A stretch of 53,988 nucleotides of DNA from Victivallales bacterium. GTDB lineage: Bacteria > Verrucomicrobiota > Lentisphaeria > Victivallales > GWF2-38-69. Both the position numbers and the translations under genes were made by a program. A model generated the notes under the pieces. That model saw nothing but the letters and a program-made list of their open reading frames with translations. It did no database searches and was not told the DNA's origin. How positions within the stretch are numbered: position 1 is the first letter of the stretch; every line of letters begins with the position of its first letter. Location of the stretch: assembly GCA_021733985.1 (NCBI GenBank), contig JAIPJT010000015.1, positions 1 to 53,988 on the forward strand, read 5' to 3'. This document shows, in pieces, positions 17,230-26,390 of this stretch.

Positions 17230-19958
17230 ATTTAGGCACTACAAACAGTGCGGTTACATATGTAGATTTAGAGGAGCGAAATCGGGAAGCTAAAGTTTTT
17301 AAGGTACCTCAGCTGTGTGAACCCGGGGAAGTTGATACAAATGAACTTCTTCCTTCATTCTGTTTTTTCCCGGACAGAAAGATTATACCTGAAAAGATCA
17401 CGGAGTTGCAATGGAAACCAAAACTGGAATATACAGTAGGTATCTATGCCAGAAAACATGGCTCTGCAATGCCGAACAGATTTATTTCTTCTGTAAAATC
17501 ATGGCTGTGTCATGCCGGAGTTGACAGGAAAAAACCTATCCTGCCCTGGGGGAGCAATATACCTGAACTCCAGAAATCACCCATTGAAATTACATCGTAC
17601 TACCTGGCGCATATAAAAAATGCATGGGATTACAAGTTCTCAAAAATTAAAGATATATATGGCAATAAAAGCTTTTTTGCAAACCAGCAGGTTATAATAA
17701 CTGTGCCCGCAAGTTTTGATGAAACGGCAAGAGAGCTGACTATTGAAGCTGCTGAAATAGCCGGATATAAAAATATAAAACTGCTTGAAGAACCGCTTGC
17801 GGCATTTTATTCCTGGCTCGATAAGGAAAACGAAAACTGGAAGGAATATATCAATCCCGGAGACCGTGTACTGGTTGTTGATGTCGGGGGCGGCACCTGC
17901 GACTTTTCCATTATTAAAATGGATGAGAAGGGCGTTCTTTCAAGAACTGCGGCAGGAAACCATCTCCTGCTCGGAGGAGATAATATAGATATTGCTGTTG
18001 CACGTAATATTGAAAAGAAATGGAATAAAAAGCTTTCACACGGTGAATGGCTTATTCTGTGTCAGAATGCCAGAGAAGCAAAAGAAAAACTTTTAAGCCG
18101 TGATATTGATTCTGTTGAAGTCGTTCTTCTGTCGCAGGGCAGCTCTGTGATCGGAGGAAGCCGTAAAGCCGTTGTCAGGAAAAATGATCTAATAAACCTC
18201 CTTAATGAAGGGTTTATTCCGGAAATAGATATAAAATCCAATGCGCCTGCACAGAAAAAAGGACTGCAGACAATGGGCCTCCCTTATGCTTCTGATGCTG
18301 CAATTACAAAGCATCTGCTACAGTTCCTGAGATACTCTCATCAGATATCTGAAAAAATCGGTTCCCGCAGTGACAGTGATAGAGAAGGCGTTTTGTTTCC
18401 GGAAAAAATTCTTTTTAACGGCGGAACAATGGTCCCTGCACTGATGAGGGATAGAATAATCAATATAGTTAATTCGTGGTTTCCCGACAAGAAAATTACC
18501 GAACTTCATTCCAGAAATTTAAGCCTTGCAGTTTCATACGGTGCGTCTTATTACGGAAGGACCAGACTTGGTGACGGGATAAAAGTCAAGAGCGGTACTG
18601 CATTGTCTTATTATCTCCAGATTGATGAGCGTAAAGGTAAAGAGAAACTGATATGCATAATGCCGCGCGGCATAGAAGAAAATATTGATCAGAATTCGGA
18701 AAAGGTTTTTAAACTGATGGCAAATAAAAAAGTTAGATTTCCATTGTACAGCAGTGCGACAAGAATTGGTGACAGAAGCGGGGACATAATACCTTTTGAT
18801 AGTGAAATAACATTTGTTTCATCAATGAATACGGTACTGAAATACGGCAGACAGAACAGTGGAAAAGAAGTGAAAGCATCAATACATTCACTGCTTACAG
18901 AAACAGGTGTTTTAAAAGTATATTTGAAATCACTTCAAAGCACTCACAGTTGGCCGCTTAATTTTGATACACGGCTTATAGGAGAAAGTCTTAACGACAA
19001 AAAAGTAAATAATGAAATTGTCATTGACCAGGGGAAGATAGATACGGCTTGTAAAAAAATTAAAATATATTTTGATTCATCGAATAATTCTGAAAATATT
19101 GTTAAGCAAATTGAAAGTACTGTTGAATTAAAGAAAAAGGAATGGCCGCTGCAGTGTCTGAGAAAATTTGCAGATGCTCTTATTACAGTGCCTTATGAAA
19201 CATTAAGGCTGCCTGCGAAAGAGGCTAAATGGCTTAATTTAACCGGATATTGTCTTAGACCCGGTTTCGGTGATCCGGAAGACGGATTAAGACTGAAAAA
19301 GATCTGGGGACTCTGGTATAAAAAAATGAACAACCCCAAAAATGCTGCCGTTGTTTCTGAATGGTGGATATTCTGGAGGCGTGTAGTCTCCGGACTCAAT
19401 AACGGACATCATAGAACGATTTCCCAGGAACTGGTAAAAAAATTATGCCCAAAGGGTAAATTTATGAAAAATATAAAGATCGGCACTCAGGCCAAGGCTG
19501 AAATGTGGAGATGTCTCGGGGCTGTTGAACTGATTTTACCTCAAAAGAAGCAGGAAATCGCTAAAGCTCTGCTTGAACACGTAAATAAACTTGAGAGCTA
19601 CGAATACTGGGTGCTTGCCAGGCTGGGGAACAGGCGGCTTTTCCACGCACCGGTTAACAATATTGTACCCTCGGAGAATGTTCAAAAATGGCTTGATAAA
19701 ATACTGAACTCAAAGCATTCCCCTAAAACTTTGAATGAGAAACTGTTTGCAGTTTCATGTATGGCCCGACTGACTGACAACAGAGCTGTTAATGTTGATG
19801 AGGAGCATCTCAATGCGGTTTTAGACTACCTGAAAAAACATAAGGCATCGGTTAACTGGATAGAGCATTTGAAAGCTGTTAGAAAAGATTCTGTCTCTGA
19901 ACAGGGTAGAATTGCAGGGGATTCTATTCCGCTTGGCTTAACACTTGAAGAAAAATAA
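17199..19958 (+). CDS. Hsp70 (DnaK-like) family protein with extended C-terminus
   Basis: A 919-residue protein. Its N-terminal ATPase has IGIDLGTTNSAV (8-19), VVDVGGGTCDFSI and FNGGTMVPALM, the three nucleotide-binding motifs of the actin/Hsp70 fold. After about residue 470 the substrate-binding part is unlike DnaK. The last ~300 residues (from EWPLQCLRKFADAL) form a helical domain probably matching the DUF3731-type extension seen on some bacterial Hsp70 paralogues (inference). It lacks a DnaK EEVD-type tail. No DnaJ or GrpE is adjacent. Confidence 0.85.
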   Translation: MEYSKYIIGIDLGTTNSAVTYVDLEERNREAKVFKVPQLCEPGEVDTNELLPSFCFFPDRKIIPEKITELQWKPKLEYTVGIYARKHGSAMPNRFISSVKSWLCHAGVDRKKPILPWGSNIPELQKSPIEITSYYLAHIKNAWDYKFSKIKDIYGNKSFFANQQVIITVPASFDETARELTIEAAEIAGYKNIKLLEEPLAAFYSWLDKENENWKEYINPGDRVLVVDVGGGTCDFSIIKMDEKGVLSRTAAGNHLLLGGDNIDIAVARNIEKKWNKKLSHGEWLILCQNAREAKEKLLSRDIDSVEVVLLSQGSSVIGGSRKAVVRKNDLINLLNEGFIPEIDIKSNAPAQKKGLQTMGLPYASDAAITKHLLQFLRYSHQISEKIGSRSDSDREGVLFPEKILFNGGTMVPALMRDRIINIVNSWFPDKKITELHSRNLSLAVSYGASYYGRTRLGDGIKVKSGTALSYYLQIDERKGKEKLICIMPRGIEENIDQNSEKVFKLMANKKVRFPLYSSATRIGDRSGDIIPFDSEITFVSSMNTVLKYGRQNSGKEVKASIHSLLTETGVLKVYLKSLQSTHSWPLNFDTRLIGESLNDKKVNNEIVIDQGKIDTACKKIKIYFDSSNNSENIVKQIESTVELKKKEWPLQCLRKFADALITVPYETLRLPAKEAKWLNLTGYCLRPGFGDPEDGLRLKKIWGLWYKKMNNPKNAAVVSEWWIFWRRVVSGLNNGHHRTISQELVKKLCPKGKFMKNIKIGTQAKAEMWRCLGAVELILPQKKQEIAKALLEHVNKLESYEYWVLARLGNRRLFHAPVNNIVPSENVQKWLDKILNSKHSPKTLNEKLFAVSCMARLTDNRAVNVDEEHLNAVLDYLKKHKASVNWIEHLKAVRKDSVSEQGRIAGDSIPLGLTLEEK

Positions 19959-20148
19959 AGGTTTCCGTGTGTTAAGAAAAAAGGTTTTTTTATTGGTATT
20001 TCTTGTCAACCGTATATAAAAAAAAACAATATTGAAGGTATTCTTCCTTGTAATTTATACAAACTGTATTAAATTCAATACTCTTATATTTAAGCCTATT
20101 TTATTAGTATATTAAAATTACAAACATACAGAAAATTGGAGCTGAAAA

Positions 20149-20355
20149 ATGAAAGATAAAATACATCCGAAATATCGCGATTCCAAAGTAGTATGCGCCT
20201 GTGGCAAAGTTTGGGAAACAAGAGCAACCGTTAAAGAAATTAAGGTTGGAATATGCGCGAGCTGCCATCCTTTCTATACCGGTTCTCAGAAACTTGTTGA
20301 TACTGCCGGACGTGTAGACAAGTTCCGCAGACGCTACGGAATGAAAAATAATTAG
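20149..20355 (+). CDS. rpmE: 50S ribosomal protein bL31, zinc-binding form
   Basis: A 68-residue bL31 of the C+ type with zinc ligands C16, C18, C36 and C39 and the CHPFYTGSQ continuation. Its presence in the zinc-binding form suggests the organism also has or lacks a C- paralogue elsewhere (unknown). GGAG lies 9 bases before the ATG. It follows a 190-base leader, which contains a possible promoter (TTGTCA at 20003 and CAATAT at 20027). Confidence 0.96.
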   Translation: MKDKIHPKYRDSKVVCACGKVWETRATVKEIKVGICASCHPFYTGSQKLVDTAGRVDKFRRRYGMKNN

Positions 20356-20427
20356 ATTCCAATCTTTAAAAAAATCAATAATTTATAAAGAATTTAAAAG
20401 TCATAAACCTCCCCGAAAATGACTATA

Positions 20428-20470
20428 CGGAAGGGCTGTCCCCAGTAGGGCTGTCCTTTCGTCTTTTTTT
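20428..20470 (+). terminator. Rho-independent terminator after rpmE
   Basis: CGGAAGG pairs with CCTTTCG around a loop that contains a further CCC/GGG pair. A run of seven T follows. It also contains two copies of GGGCTGTCC, seen elsewhere in this window (see findings). Confidence 0.75.
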
Positions 20471-20505
20471 GTGAAAAATCATATATCATTTAACGGATAA
20501 ACAAA

Positions 20506-20519
20506 CCAAAACGTTTTGG
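20506..20519 (+). promoter_or_regulatory. Perfect palindrome just before the MFS transporter
   Basis: CCAAAACGTTTTGG is a perfect 14-bp palindrome with a CG centre, 23 bases before the MFS ATG. The CG-centred form is typical of LacI/GalR-type operators, and the position would block transcription or translation initiation. No such regulator is in the window. Confidence 0.5.
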
Positions 20520-20542
20520 GTATATTTTGGGGAAATTAGTAA

Positions 20543-21748
20543 ATGAGTAAAGACAAAGTTAGAGGATTTTCGTTATTAGGCAGGGTGCTTTTTTTATCTT
20601 ATATTACATCCTTTTTTGCCGGTTACGCTTTTCCTCTGGCCGGAATATTATCGCCTCAAATAGCTGCAGCTCTGAATGTGGATGTTTCTCATATAGTATT
20701 TGTTGATGCGTTTTTTCTAATCGGGCTCACTTCAGGGAGTATTCTTAGCGGAAAGATCATTGTACGTTGTGGAAGCGTTAAAACAATTGTTTCGGCTACG
20801 ATCACACTTTTTTTCGTAAATATTGGTTTTTCACTTCAATATTTAATTTTCATATATGCCTTTTTAGTTTTTATGAACGGTATTGCAATGGGGGTTCTCA
20901 TAGCTGCTGTAAATTATTTTATAATCTTATACTTTTCCGGAGTTAATAATAACCAGTCCGATTCTAAATTAAATATAATGCAGTTTTTTGTCGGCTTCGG
21001 ATGCTTTATCGGGGCGGGAACTGCAGGTTTAATCGTAGTTAACCTATCCTGGAGATGCGTATTTGGTATTGTTGCAGTTTTATATTTATTTATACTTATC
21101 TGTTTCAAGCTTGTAAAAGTACCTTCTTCTTCCGGAAACTTAACTGAGGAGACTGAAAATAGAAACGTCAGCAGTGAAAAAAGAATTCCTTTGTACATAC
21201 TGATGATAGGGATAGCAATGATAGCTTATGTTTATACTGAGTATGTTATCTCGTATTGGTTTTCACCGTATTTACAGCAGGAAAGGGGATTTTGCATTGA
21301 AAAGGTCGGTTATGCTATAAGTGTTTTCTGGATCACACTTGCTTTCGGGCGTTTATTTCTGGGTAAATTTGTTATTCCTAAGGTATCTGATTTTTATTTT
21401 ATTATTCTTTTGGCCTTTATAACAGTTTTAGGTTTTGTAATTTTTATAAATTCCTACAGCTTACTTATGATTTTTGTTTCGATAATAATTCTCGGCATCG
21501 GGTGTTCTGCTATATTCCCAACACTTCTTGCATACGGAATGAAATTATCCGACGGAATATCCGCCTATATTTTATCATTTCTTGTTATGTGCGGGTTTCT
21601 CGGAGGTTTTTTGTCATTGATCTGTTCAGCATTCCTGGGAGCAAATTTTCCTAAAGCAGTACCTGTTTTAACCGGACCGCTCTGGACGGGGCTGATAATA
21701 CTGTTTTTGTTTTTGGGATCTATACTGAAGGATAAATCTAAGAATTGA
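20543..21748 (+). CDS. Major facilitator superfamily transporter
   Basis: A 401-residue protein with about 12 hydrophobic segments, in the typical two halves of six (second half begins near IPLYILMIGIAMIAYVY), and a soluble loop around residue 205. It retains MFS features such as the loop after the second helix (GKIIVRCG). Substrate cannot be inferred. Its end overlaps the convergent AI-2E-family gene by 11 bp. The palindrome upstream suggests sugar-type regulation (inference). Confidence 0.85.
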   Translation: MSKDKVRGFSLLGRVLFLSYITSFFAGYAFPLAGILSPQIAAALNVDVSHIVFVDAFFLIGLTSGSILSGKIIVRCGSVKTIVSATITLFFVNIGFSLQYLIFIYAFLVFMNGIAMGVLIAAVNYFIILYFSGVNNNQSDSKLNIMQFFVGFGCFIGAGTAGLIVVNLSWRCVFGIVAVLYLFILICFKLVKVPSSSGNLTEETENRNVSSEKRIPLYILMIGIAMIAYVYTEYVISYWFSPYLQQERGFCIEKVGYAISVFWITLAFGRLFLGKFVIPKVSDFYFIILLAFITVLGFVIFINSYSLLMIFVSIIILGIGCSAIFPTLLAYGMKLSDGISAYILSFLVMCGFLGGFLSLICSAFLGANFPKAVPVLTGPLWTGLIILFLFLGSILKDKSKN

Positions 21749-23171
21749 TCTCCTGTTCATTTATTATTGAATATGCTTTTGGAATTAAATATTTAATAAC
21801 TGCAGCTACTGGAACAGCAAAAATAAGCCCTGTGATTCCCGCCAGGATACCTCCCAGAAGTACTACAATAATTGTTTCAAATTCGTTCAACCCTAAAGCA
21901 CCGCCAACTATTGACGGATAAAGAAAAAGCTGTTCACAGGCACCGTTCATGAAAATATAAAGAGAGAGTATAATGAGTATCTGGATGATAGAACCTGGAC
22001 CGAAGACAAGGCATACTGAAATAGTTAATAAGAAACTTAAAACAGGCCCTATGTAGGGAAGAAGGATTGTTAATCCGGCAATTATCCCTACACCTACAGC
22101 GTATGGCACTCCGGCAAGAAGAAAAGTAGTTACATAAAAAATAGTTTCTATTATTATAATTGAAAGATAGCCTCTTATCCATGCTTTGAGTTTGGATAAA
22201 ATATCATCGATGATAGTAACAGCCCCTTTAATTGTTTCTTTCTTAATATTCGGAAACCAGCCGCTGTATACAATTCCCCTGACTATATACTGTCCGGTTG
22301 TCAGCCTGTCATTAATCCTGTGGGCCAGTTTTGCCATTTGACTAAGGAAGAATGCAAAAAAGAAAAAGGTAAAAACAAGGTTCATAAGGAAAGAAAAAAT
22401 GCTGCCTAATGCTCCAGTCGTAAAAGAAAATATACCTCCGGATTTTTTCAGGAAGAAAGCCGGCAGGCCACCGGCATCTTCCGATTCTCTTATTGAAGAA
22501 GTAAGGTATTTTTTTATTACCTGAAAAGTTTGTGATTCTTCTATTGCCGGCCTTACTGAATCCAGTTTATAAAGGATGGCATTAACCAGTTCCCTGAGAT
22601 TGAACCCCTCTTGACTCTCTTGTGCTGAACCTACTGCATTTTTTTTATTGTTTTTCGGTAAAGCTATGTTTTTTTCTTTGAAACCACTGTCTGTCACAAT
22701 ACGGCTATGGTACTCATCAGTGGTTTTGTTTACCCAGCTTGAAACTGAATTTGTTAATGAAGAAAAACAGGATGTTGAAATCCAGCTTATTGTACTGAGC
22801 ACTAACAGAAGGAAAAGTATTACTGAAAAAACTGTAGTTGTGCAGGAAAGGTTAATATGCTTAAGCTCTTTATCCTTTTTAGTTAAAGTTTTCTCACCTT
22901 TTCTATTGTAAAGCAGCAACTTTATAATAGAAAAAGGGTAGGTGACAGGTAGGAAGATTATATGGATTACTTTAGATATAAAAAGAAAAAACCTGCTTTT
23001 AATTATTTTTCTTTTAATCCAGTCCTGGACAGGTAGGCAGAAGCAGGCAAGGATTAAACCGAAAATAACAGACTTTAAATAGGTTACGGCCAAAAAAAAT
23101 ATTGCTATTATACATAAAGCTAAAACTAAAACTGTAGCCGAATTTATTTTATTTTTTATTGCATCGATCAT
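21738..23171 (-). CDS. AI-2E family transporter / PerM-like membrane protein
   Basis: A 477-residue membrane protein of the AI-2E exporter (UPF0118/PerM) family. It has two N-terminal membrane segments, a soluble loop with a charged insertion (about 155-255) and a C-terminal block with IIAGLTILLPYIGPVLSFLLTISVCL and LGGILAGITGLIFAVPVAAVIKYL. The transported species of most members is unknown. I chose ATG at 23171; in-frame TTG (23219) and ATG (23213) would add about 15 residues. Confidence 0.85.
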   Translation of the reverse strand: MIDAIKNKINSATVLVLALCIIAIFFLAVTYLKSVIFGLILACFCLPVQDWIKRKIIKSRFFLFISKVIHIIFLPVTYPFSIIKLLLYNRKGEKTLTKKDKELKHINLSCTTTVFSVILFLLLVLSTISWISTSCFSSLTNSVSSWVNKTTDEYHSRIVTDSGFKEKNIALPKNNKKNAVGSAQESQEGFNLRELVNAILYKLDSVRPAIEESQTFQVIKKYLTSSIRESEDAGGLPAFFLKKSGGIFSFTTGALGSIFSFLMNLVFTFFFFAFFLSQMAKLAHRINDRLTTGQYIVRGIVYSGWFPNIKKETIKGAVTIIDDILSKLKAWIRGYLSIIIIETIFYVTTFLLAGVPYAVGVGIIAGLTILLPYIGPVLSFLLTISVCLVFGPGSIIQILIILSLYIFMNGACEQLFLYPSIVGGALGLNEFETIIVVLLGGILAGITGLIFAVPVAAVIKYLIPKAYSIINEQEINS

Positions 23172-23504
23172 ATTTTTATTTTCTTTAAATGGACATTGTA
23201 TGAAAAGTATCATAAACAATGGAGCACTGTTATGGAAAAATTATTGCCTATATTAATCTAACGTGCAACTCGTATATCTTAAAATATATCAGTTATTAAG
23301 GGAAATAACAAATTGATATATTTTTAAGACGGTCTTTGTTGGTTCTTTTGAAATATTCATCTGCATATTATAAAAGCTCCGTTTCAGCTCTATTTTAAAG
23401 AGAAATATAAAATAAATGTTTGCAAACAATTTGAAAATTTTACTTGCACCATGATTAATAGATATTAATTTAATAGAAATAAAATTAAACTGTCGAGGTA
23501 TATT
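23172..23504. other. Intergenic region before serC; palindrome and possible promoters
   Basis: A 333-bp AT-rich stretch between divergent genes. It holds a perfect palindrome GTTTGCAAAC (23418-23427) and weak promoter-like TTGAAA and TTGCAC elements followed by ATTAAT about 40-60 bases before serC. No RNA gene is recognisable. Confidence 0.35.
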
Positions 23505-24590
23505 ATGAAGATATTTAACTTTGCTTCAGGACCGGCGATGATGCCTAAAACTGTGCTGAATAAAGTGAAGGATGAATTTACCGATTTCAATAATTACGGT
23601 GTTAGCATAATCGAAGTTTCCCATAGATCATATGAATTTAAAAAGATAATTGAACGTGCCGAAAGAAATATCAGAGATATAATGAAGATTGGTGATAATT
23701 ATGCTGTGTGTTTTATTCAGGGCGGTGCGAGTCTTCAGCATGCAATGATTCCTATGAATTTAATGAAACCGGACGGATTCGCAGAATATGCGGATTCCGG
23801 TCACTGGTCAGGTGTGGTTATTAAAGAGGCTGAAAAATTCGGAAAGGTTGAAGTTATCGGTTCAAGCAAGAATACAAACTACGACAGAGTCCCGAATATT
23901 AGAAAATGGAAACCCGACAACAATTCTTCGTATCTTCATATTACAACAAATGATGCTACCCACGGGACACAGTATCATACTATACCTGAATTGGGCAACG
24001 GGGTACCGCTGATAGGTGATATGTCTGCCGATATTATGACAAGAGAAATTGATGTAAACCAGTTCGGGGTAATTTATGCTGCTACTTCACGAGTTATGGG
24101 GCCTACCGGCTTGACTATTGTTATAATCCGCAAAGACCTTGTGAGTCGGTCTGAAGGGAAAAATCTGCCTTTGATGCTTGATTATAAAACATATGTTGAT
24201 GAGGGGTCTCTGCATAACACTCCTCCGACTTTTTCGATATACCTTTTAAAGCTTGTTACAGACTGGATTGTTGAAAAAGGCGGAATGCAGGAAATGGAGA
24301 AAATTAATTCTCTGAAGTCCAATGTACTCTATGAGAGAATAGATTCTACAGATTTTTATCAGACTTTAGTTGAACCTTCTCACAGATCAAGGGTCAATGT
24401 TGTGTTCAAAACTCCGAGTGCAGAGCTGGACAGAAAATTTTTGGATGAAGCCAAGAACTGCGGTTTGATTGGCCTCAGCGGGCACAGGTCTGTGAATAAA
24501 CTAAGAGCGAGTATGTATAATGCCATGCCACTTGAAGGAGTCGAAGTTTTAATAGATTTTATGAATGATTTTGAGAAAAAGTATGGATAA
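23505..24590 (+). CDS. serC: SerC-like phosphoserine aminotransferase homologue lacking the PLP lysine
   Basis: A 361-residue SerC homologue (fold type I), full length and well conserved: NFASGPAMMP start, SHRS (39-42), PLP-phosphate GGAS (73-76), GDMSAD (171-176, Asp172 to the pyridine N) and GHRSVNKLRASMYNAMP near the end. The expected Schiff-base lysine in AGAQKNIGPAG is replaced: this protein reads AATSRVMGPTG, so Arg196 stands where Lys should be. Several neighbouring residues changed too, so a one-base error is unlikely. Without lysine it cannot form the normal internal aldimine. It may be inactive, a different PLP or ligand protein, or an unusual enzyme. The amrS start overlaps its stop. 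Confidence 0.88.
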   Translation: MKIFNFASGPAMMPKTVLNKVKDEFTDFNNYGVSIIEVSHRSYEFKKIIERAERNIRDIMKIGDNYAVCFIQGGASLQHAMIPMNLMKPDGFAEYADSGHWSGVVIKEAEKFGKVEVIGSSKNTNYDRVPNIRKWKPDNNSSYLHITTNDATHGTQYHTIPELGNGVPLIGDMSADIMTREIDVNQFGVIYAATSRVMGPTGLTIVIIRKDLVSRSEGKNLPLMLDYKTYVDEGSLHNTPPTFSIYLLKLVTDWIVEKGGMQEMEKINSLKSNVLYERIDSTDFYQTLVEPSHRSRVNVVFKTPSAELDRKFLDEAKNCGLIGLSGHRSVNKLRASMYNAMPLEGVEVLIDFMNDFEKKYG

Positions 24591-25482
24591 AGCAAATAAC
24601 AACTTCAAAGAAGCCCGTTTTTACCATTTACTACCGGATGGCAGTAAAAAAATAAAATGTGAATTGTGCCCTCAAAGCTGTGTGATCTCACCAGACAGCA
24701 GCGGATTCTGCAAAGTAAGGCATAATTTTTCAGGGAAACTGTACTCTCTTGTATACGGATACCCGACTGCTCTTCAAATAGATCCTATAGAAAAAAAACC
24801 TTTTGCCGAGTATTTAAACGGAACAACCACTTTTTCAATTGGAACTTACGGCTGCAATCTGGACTGCCAGTTTTGTCAGAATTATCATTTATCTTGCGGG
24901 AAACCTTCTTTGGACGTTTCCCGAAAAGATTTTATTTCTCCTGTCAGGATAGTCGATAATGCTGTTAAAAATAAATGCAGGTCAGTTGCATTTACATATA
25001 ATGAACCTTCTATATGGGTTGAATATGCTGCTGATATTGCGCTTAGAGCCAGAGAGAATAATTTGTCTTCAGTTCTAATTTCAAACGGTTTTATCAATAG
25101 GGCAGCGGCAGAAGAGTTTTATCCGCTGATCGATGCTGCAAATATTGATATGAAAGGTTTTTCTGAAGAATTTTACAGCGACCTCACAAAAGGCAGGTTA
25201 AGTACTGTACTTGAATCAATAAAACTGTTATATTCTCTTAATAAACATATTGAAATAACTAATTTAGTGATCCCCGGTAAAAATGATTCAGATCAAATAA
25301 TCAGAGGTTTTCTTGAATGGGTAGATGTAAATCTTGACAAAAATGTACCTCTTCATTTTTCAGCTTTTTTCCCTGCCTATAAACTTAAAAATGTTCCTCC
25401 GACTCCAGCAGCAAAGCTATATGAGATCAGAGATCACGCTATAAGTATGGGATTTACATCCGTATATTTGGGGAATGTTTAA
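24583..25482 (+). CDS. amrS: AmmeMemoRadiSam system radical SAM enzyme
   Basis: A 299-residue radical SAM protein. It has the SAM cluster motif CNLDCQFC (Cys91, 95, 98). The N-terminus has a Cys-rich entry (C26, C29, C33, C43), and KKPFAEYLNG...FSIGTYG is typical of AmrS. The AmmeMemoRadiSam group includes AMMECR1 and MEMO1 homologues, neither in this window. The ATG overlaps the serC stop (ATGGATAA at 24583-24590), indicating translational coupling to the lysine-less SerC. Confidence 0.88.
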   Translation: MDKANNNFKEARFYHLLPDGSKKIKCELCPQSCVISPDSSGFCKVRHNFSGKLYSLVYGYPTALQIDPIEKKPFAEYLNGTTTFSIGTYGCNLDCQFCQNYHLSCGKPSLDVSRKDFISPVRIVDNAVKNKCRSVAFTYNEPSIWVEYAADIALRARENNLSSVLISNGFINRAAAEEFYPLIDAANIDMKGFSEEFYSDLTKGRLSTVLESIKLLYSLNKHIEITNLVIPGKNDSDQIIRGFLEWVDVNLDKNVPLHFSAFFPAYKLKNVPPTPAAKLYEIRDHAISMGFTSVYLGNV

Positions 25483-25497
25483 CCCGGGTTACTTGTT

Positions 25498-26304
25498 ATG
25501 CCGCATGCAGTGCTCAAAAATAATATATCTATGTATTATGATATTTCTTATAAATCCGGGAACAGTGAATATTTATTTTTGATTCCGGGCCTTACAAGCA
25601 ATTCCTTAGCTTTCTCCTACATTATCCCCAGGCTGTACAGGACTTTTAATGTAATTTCAGTTGATAACCGCGGAGTTGGCAGAACAATTTACGGTAAAAT
25701 GAATTTTTCCATAGAGGATATGGCTGAAGATATAATAATGCTTATGGATTACCTGGAAATAGAAAGGGCTGATTTTCTTGGACATTCAATGGGCGGATAC
25801 ATTGCACAGGTTATAGCTGCATCATATCCGCATAGAATCAGAAAAATGGTTTTAAGCTGTTCATCGACAGGATTATCTGTTGCGGGAAAAAAGATTTTAC
25901 AGAATTTATATAATGATAGAAGTTCCGGGAAAATTTCTTTCAGGGAATTCAACAGGATAATTTTAAAATATTTTACTTCGCCCCTGATTTATGAGGATGA
26001 CTTTATGCGCGAAGCAATGCTCGATTTTATGGATAATAACCCCTACAAACAACTCATTGACGGCTTTAAAAGCCAGGTCGAAGCATGTAAAAACTTTAAT
26101 ATGGGCAATAAACTTGGCAGGATAAAAACCGAAACTCTTGTTATTACAGGGGAAATTGACTCTATTGCCACAATTGATGATGCGATAGAGCTTAACAGTG
26201 GTATTGAAGATTCTGCTTTGAAAGTATTAAAAGGTGCGGGGCACTTGCCTTATATAGAAAAAACCAGCGAATATGTTGACACAGTTCTTGAGTTTCTTAA
26301 TTAA
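25498..26304 (+). CDS. Alpha/beta hydrolase
   Basis: A 268-residue cytosolic alpha/beta hydrolase with nucleophile elbow GHSMGG, oxyanion region IPGLTSNSLAF, DNRGVGRT early and a C-terminal GAGHLPYIEKT histidine. Its family includes 3-oxoadipate enol-lactonase and esterases. The substrate is unknown. It starts 15 bp after amrS on the same strand, so it probably belongs to the serC-amrS operon. Confidence 0.85.
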   Translation: MPHAVLKNNISMYYDISYKSGNSEYLFLIPGLTSNSLAFSYIIPRLYRTFNVISVDNRGVGRTIYGKMNFSIEDMAEDIIMLMDYLEIERADFLGHSMGGYIAQVIAASYPHRIRKMVLSCSSTGLSVAGKKILQNLYNDRSSGKISFREFNRIILKYFTSPLIYEDDFMREAMLDFMDNNPYKQLIDGFKSQVEACKNFNMGNKLGRIKTETLVITGEIDSIATIDDAIELNSGIEDSALKVLKGAGHLPYIEKTSEYVDTVLEFLN

Positions 26305-26345
26305 ATATGTTAAATTATATTTTTTATATGCTAATTTAACTGAGT
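26296..26345 (+). repeat. Possible degenerate copy of the dispersed repeat tail
   Basis: The AT-rich stretch immediately after the hydrolase stop resembles the right tail of repeat copies 2 and 3 (ATTAAATATGTTA, then TATTTTTTATAT, then a TAA-TTTAAC-GA pattern). It lies directly before the full repeat at 26391. By-eye similarity only. Confidence 0.3.
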
Positions 26346-26390
26346 ATATGAAATATCTGCTGCAGTAGGAACTTCAGTATAAAGTATTAA

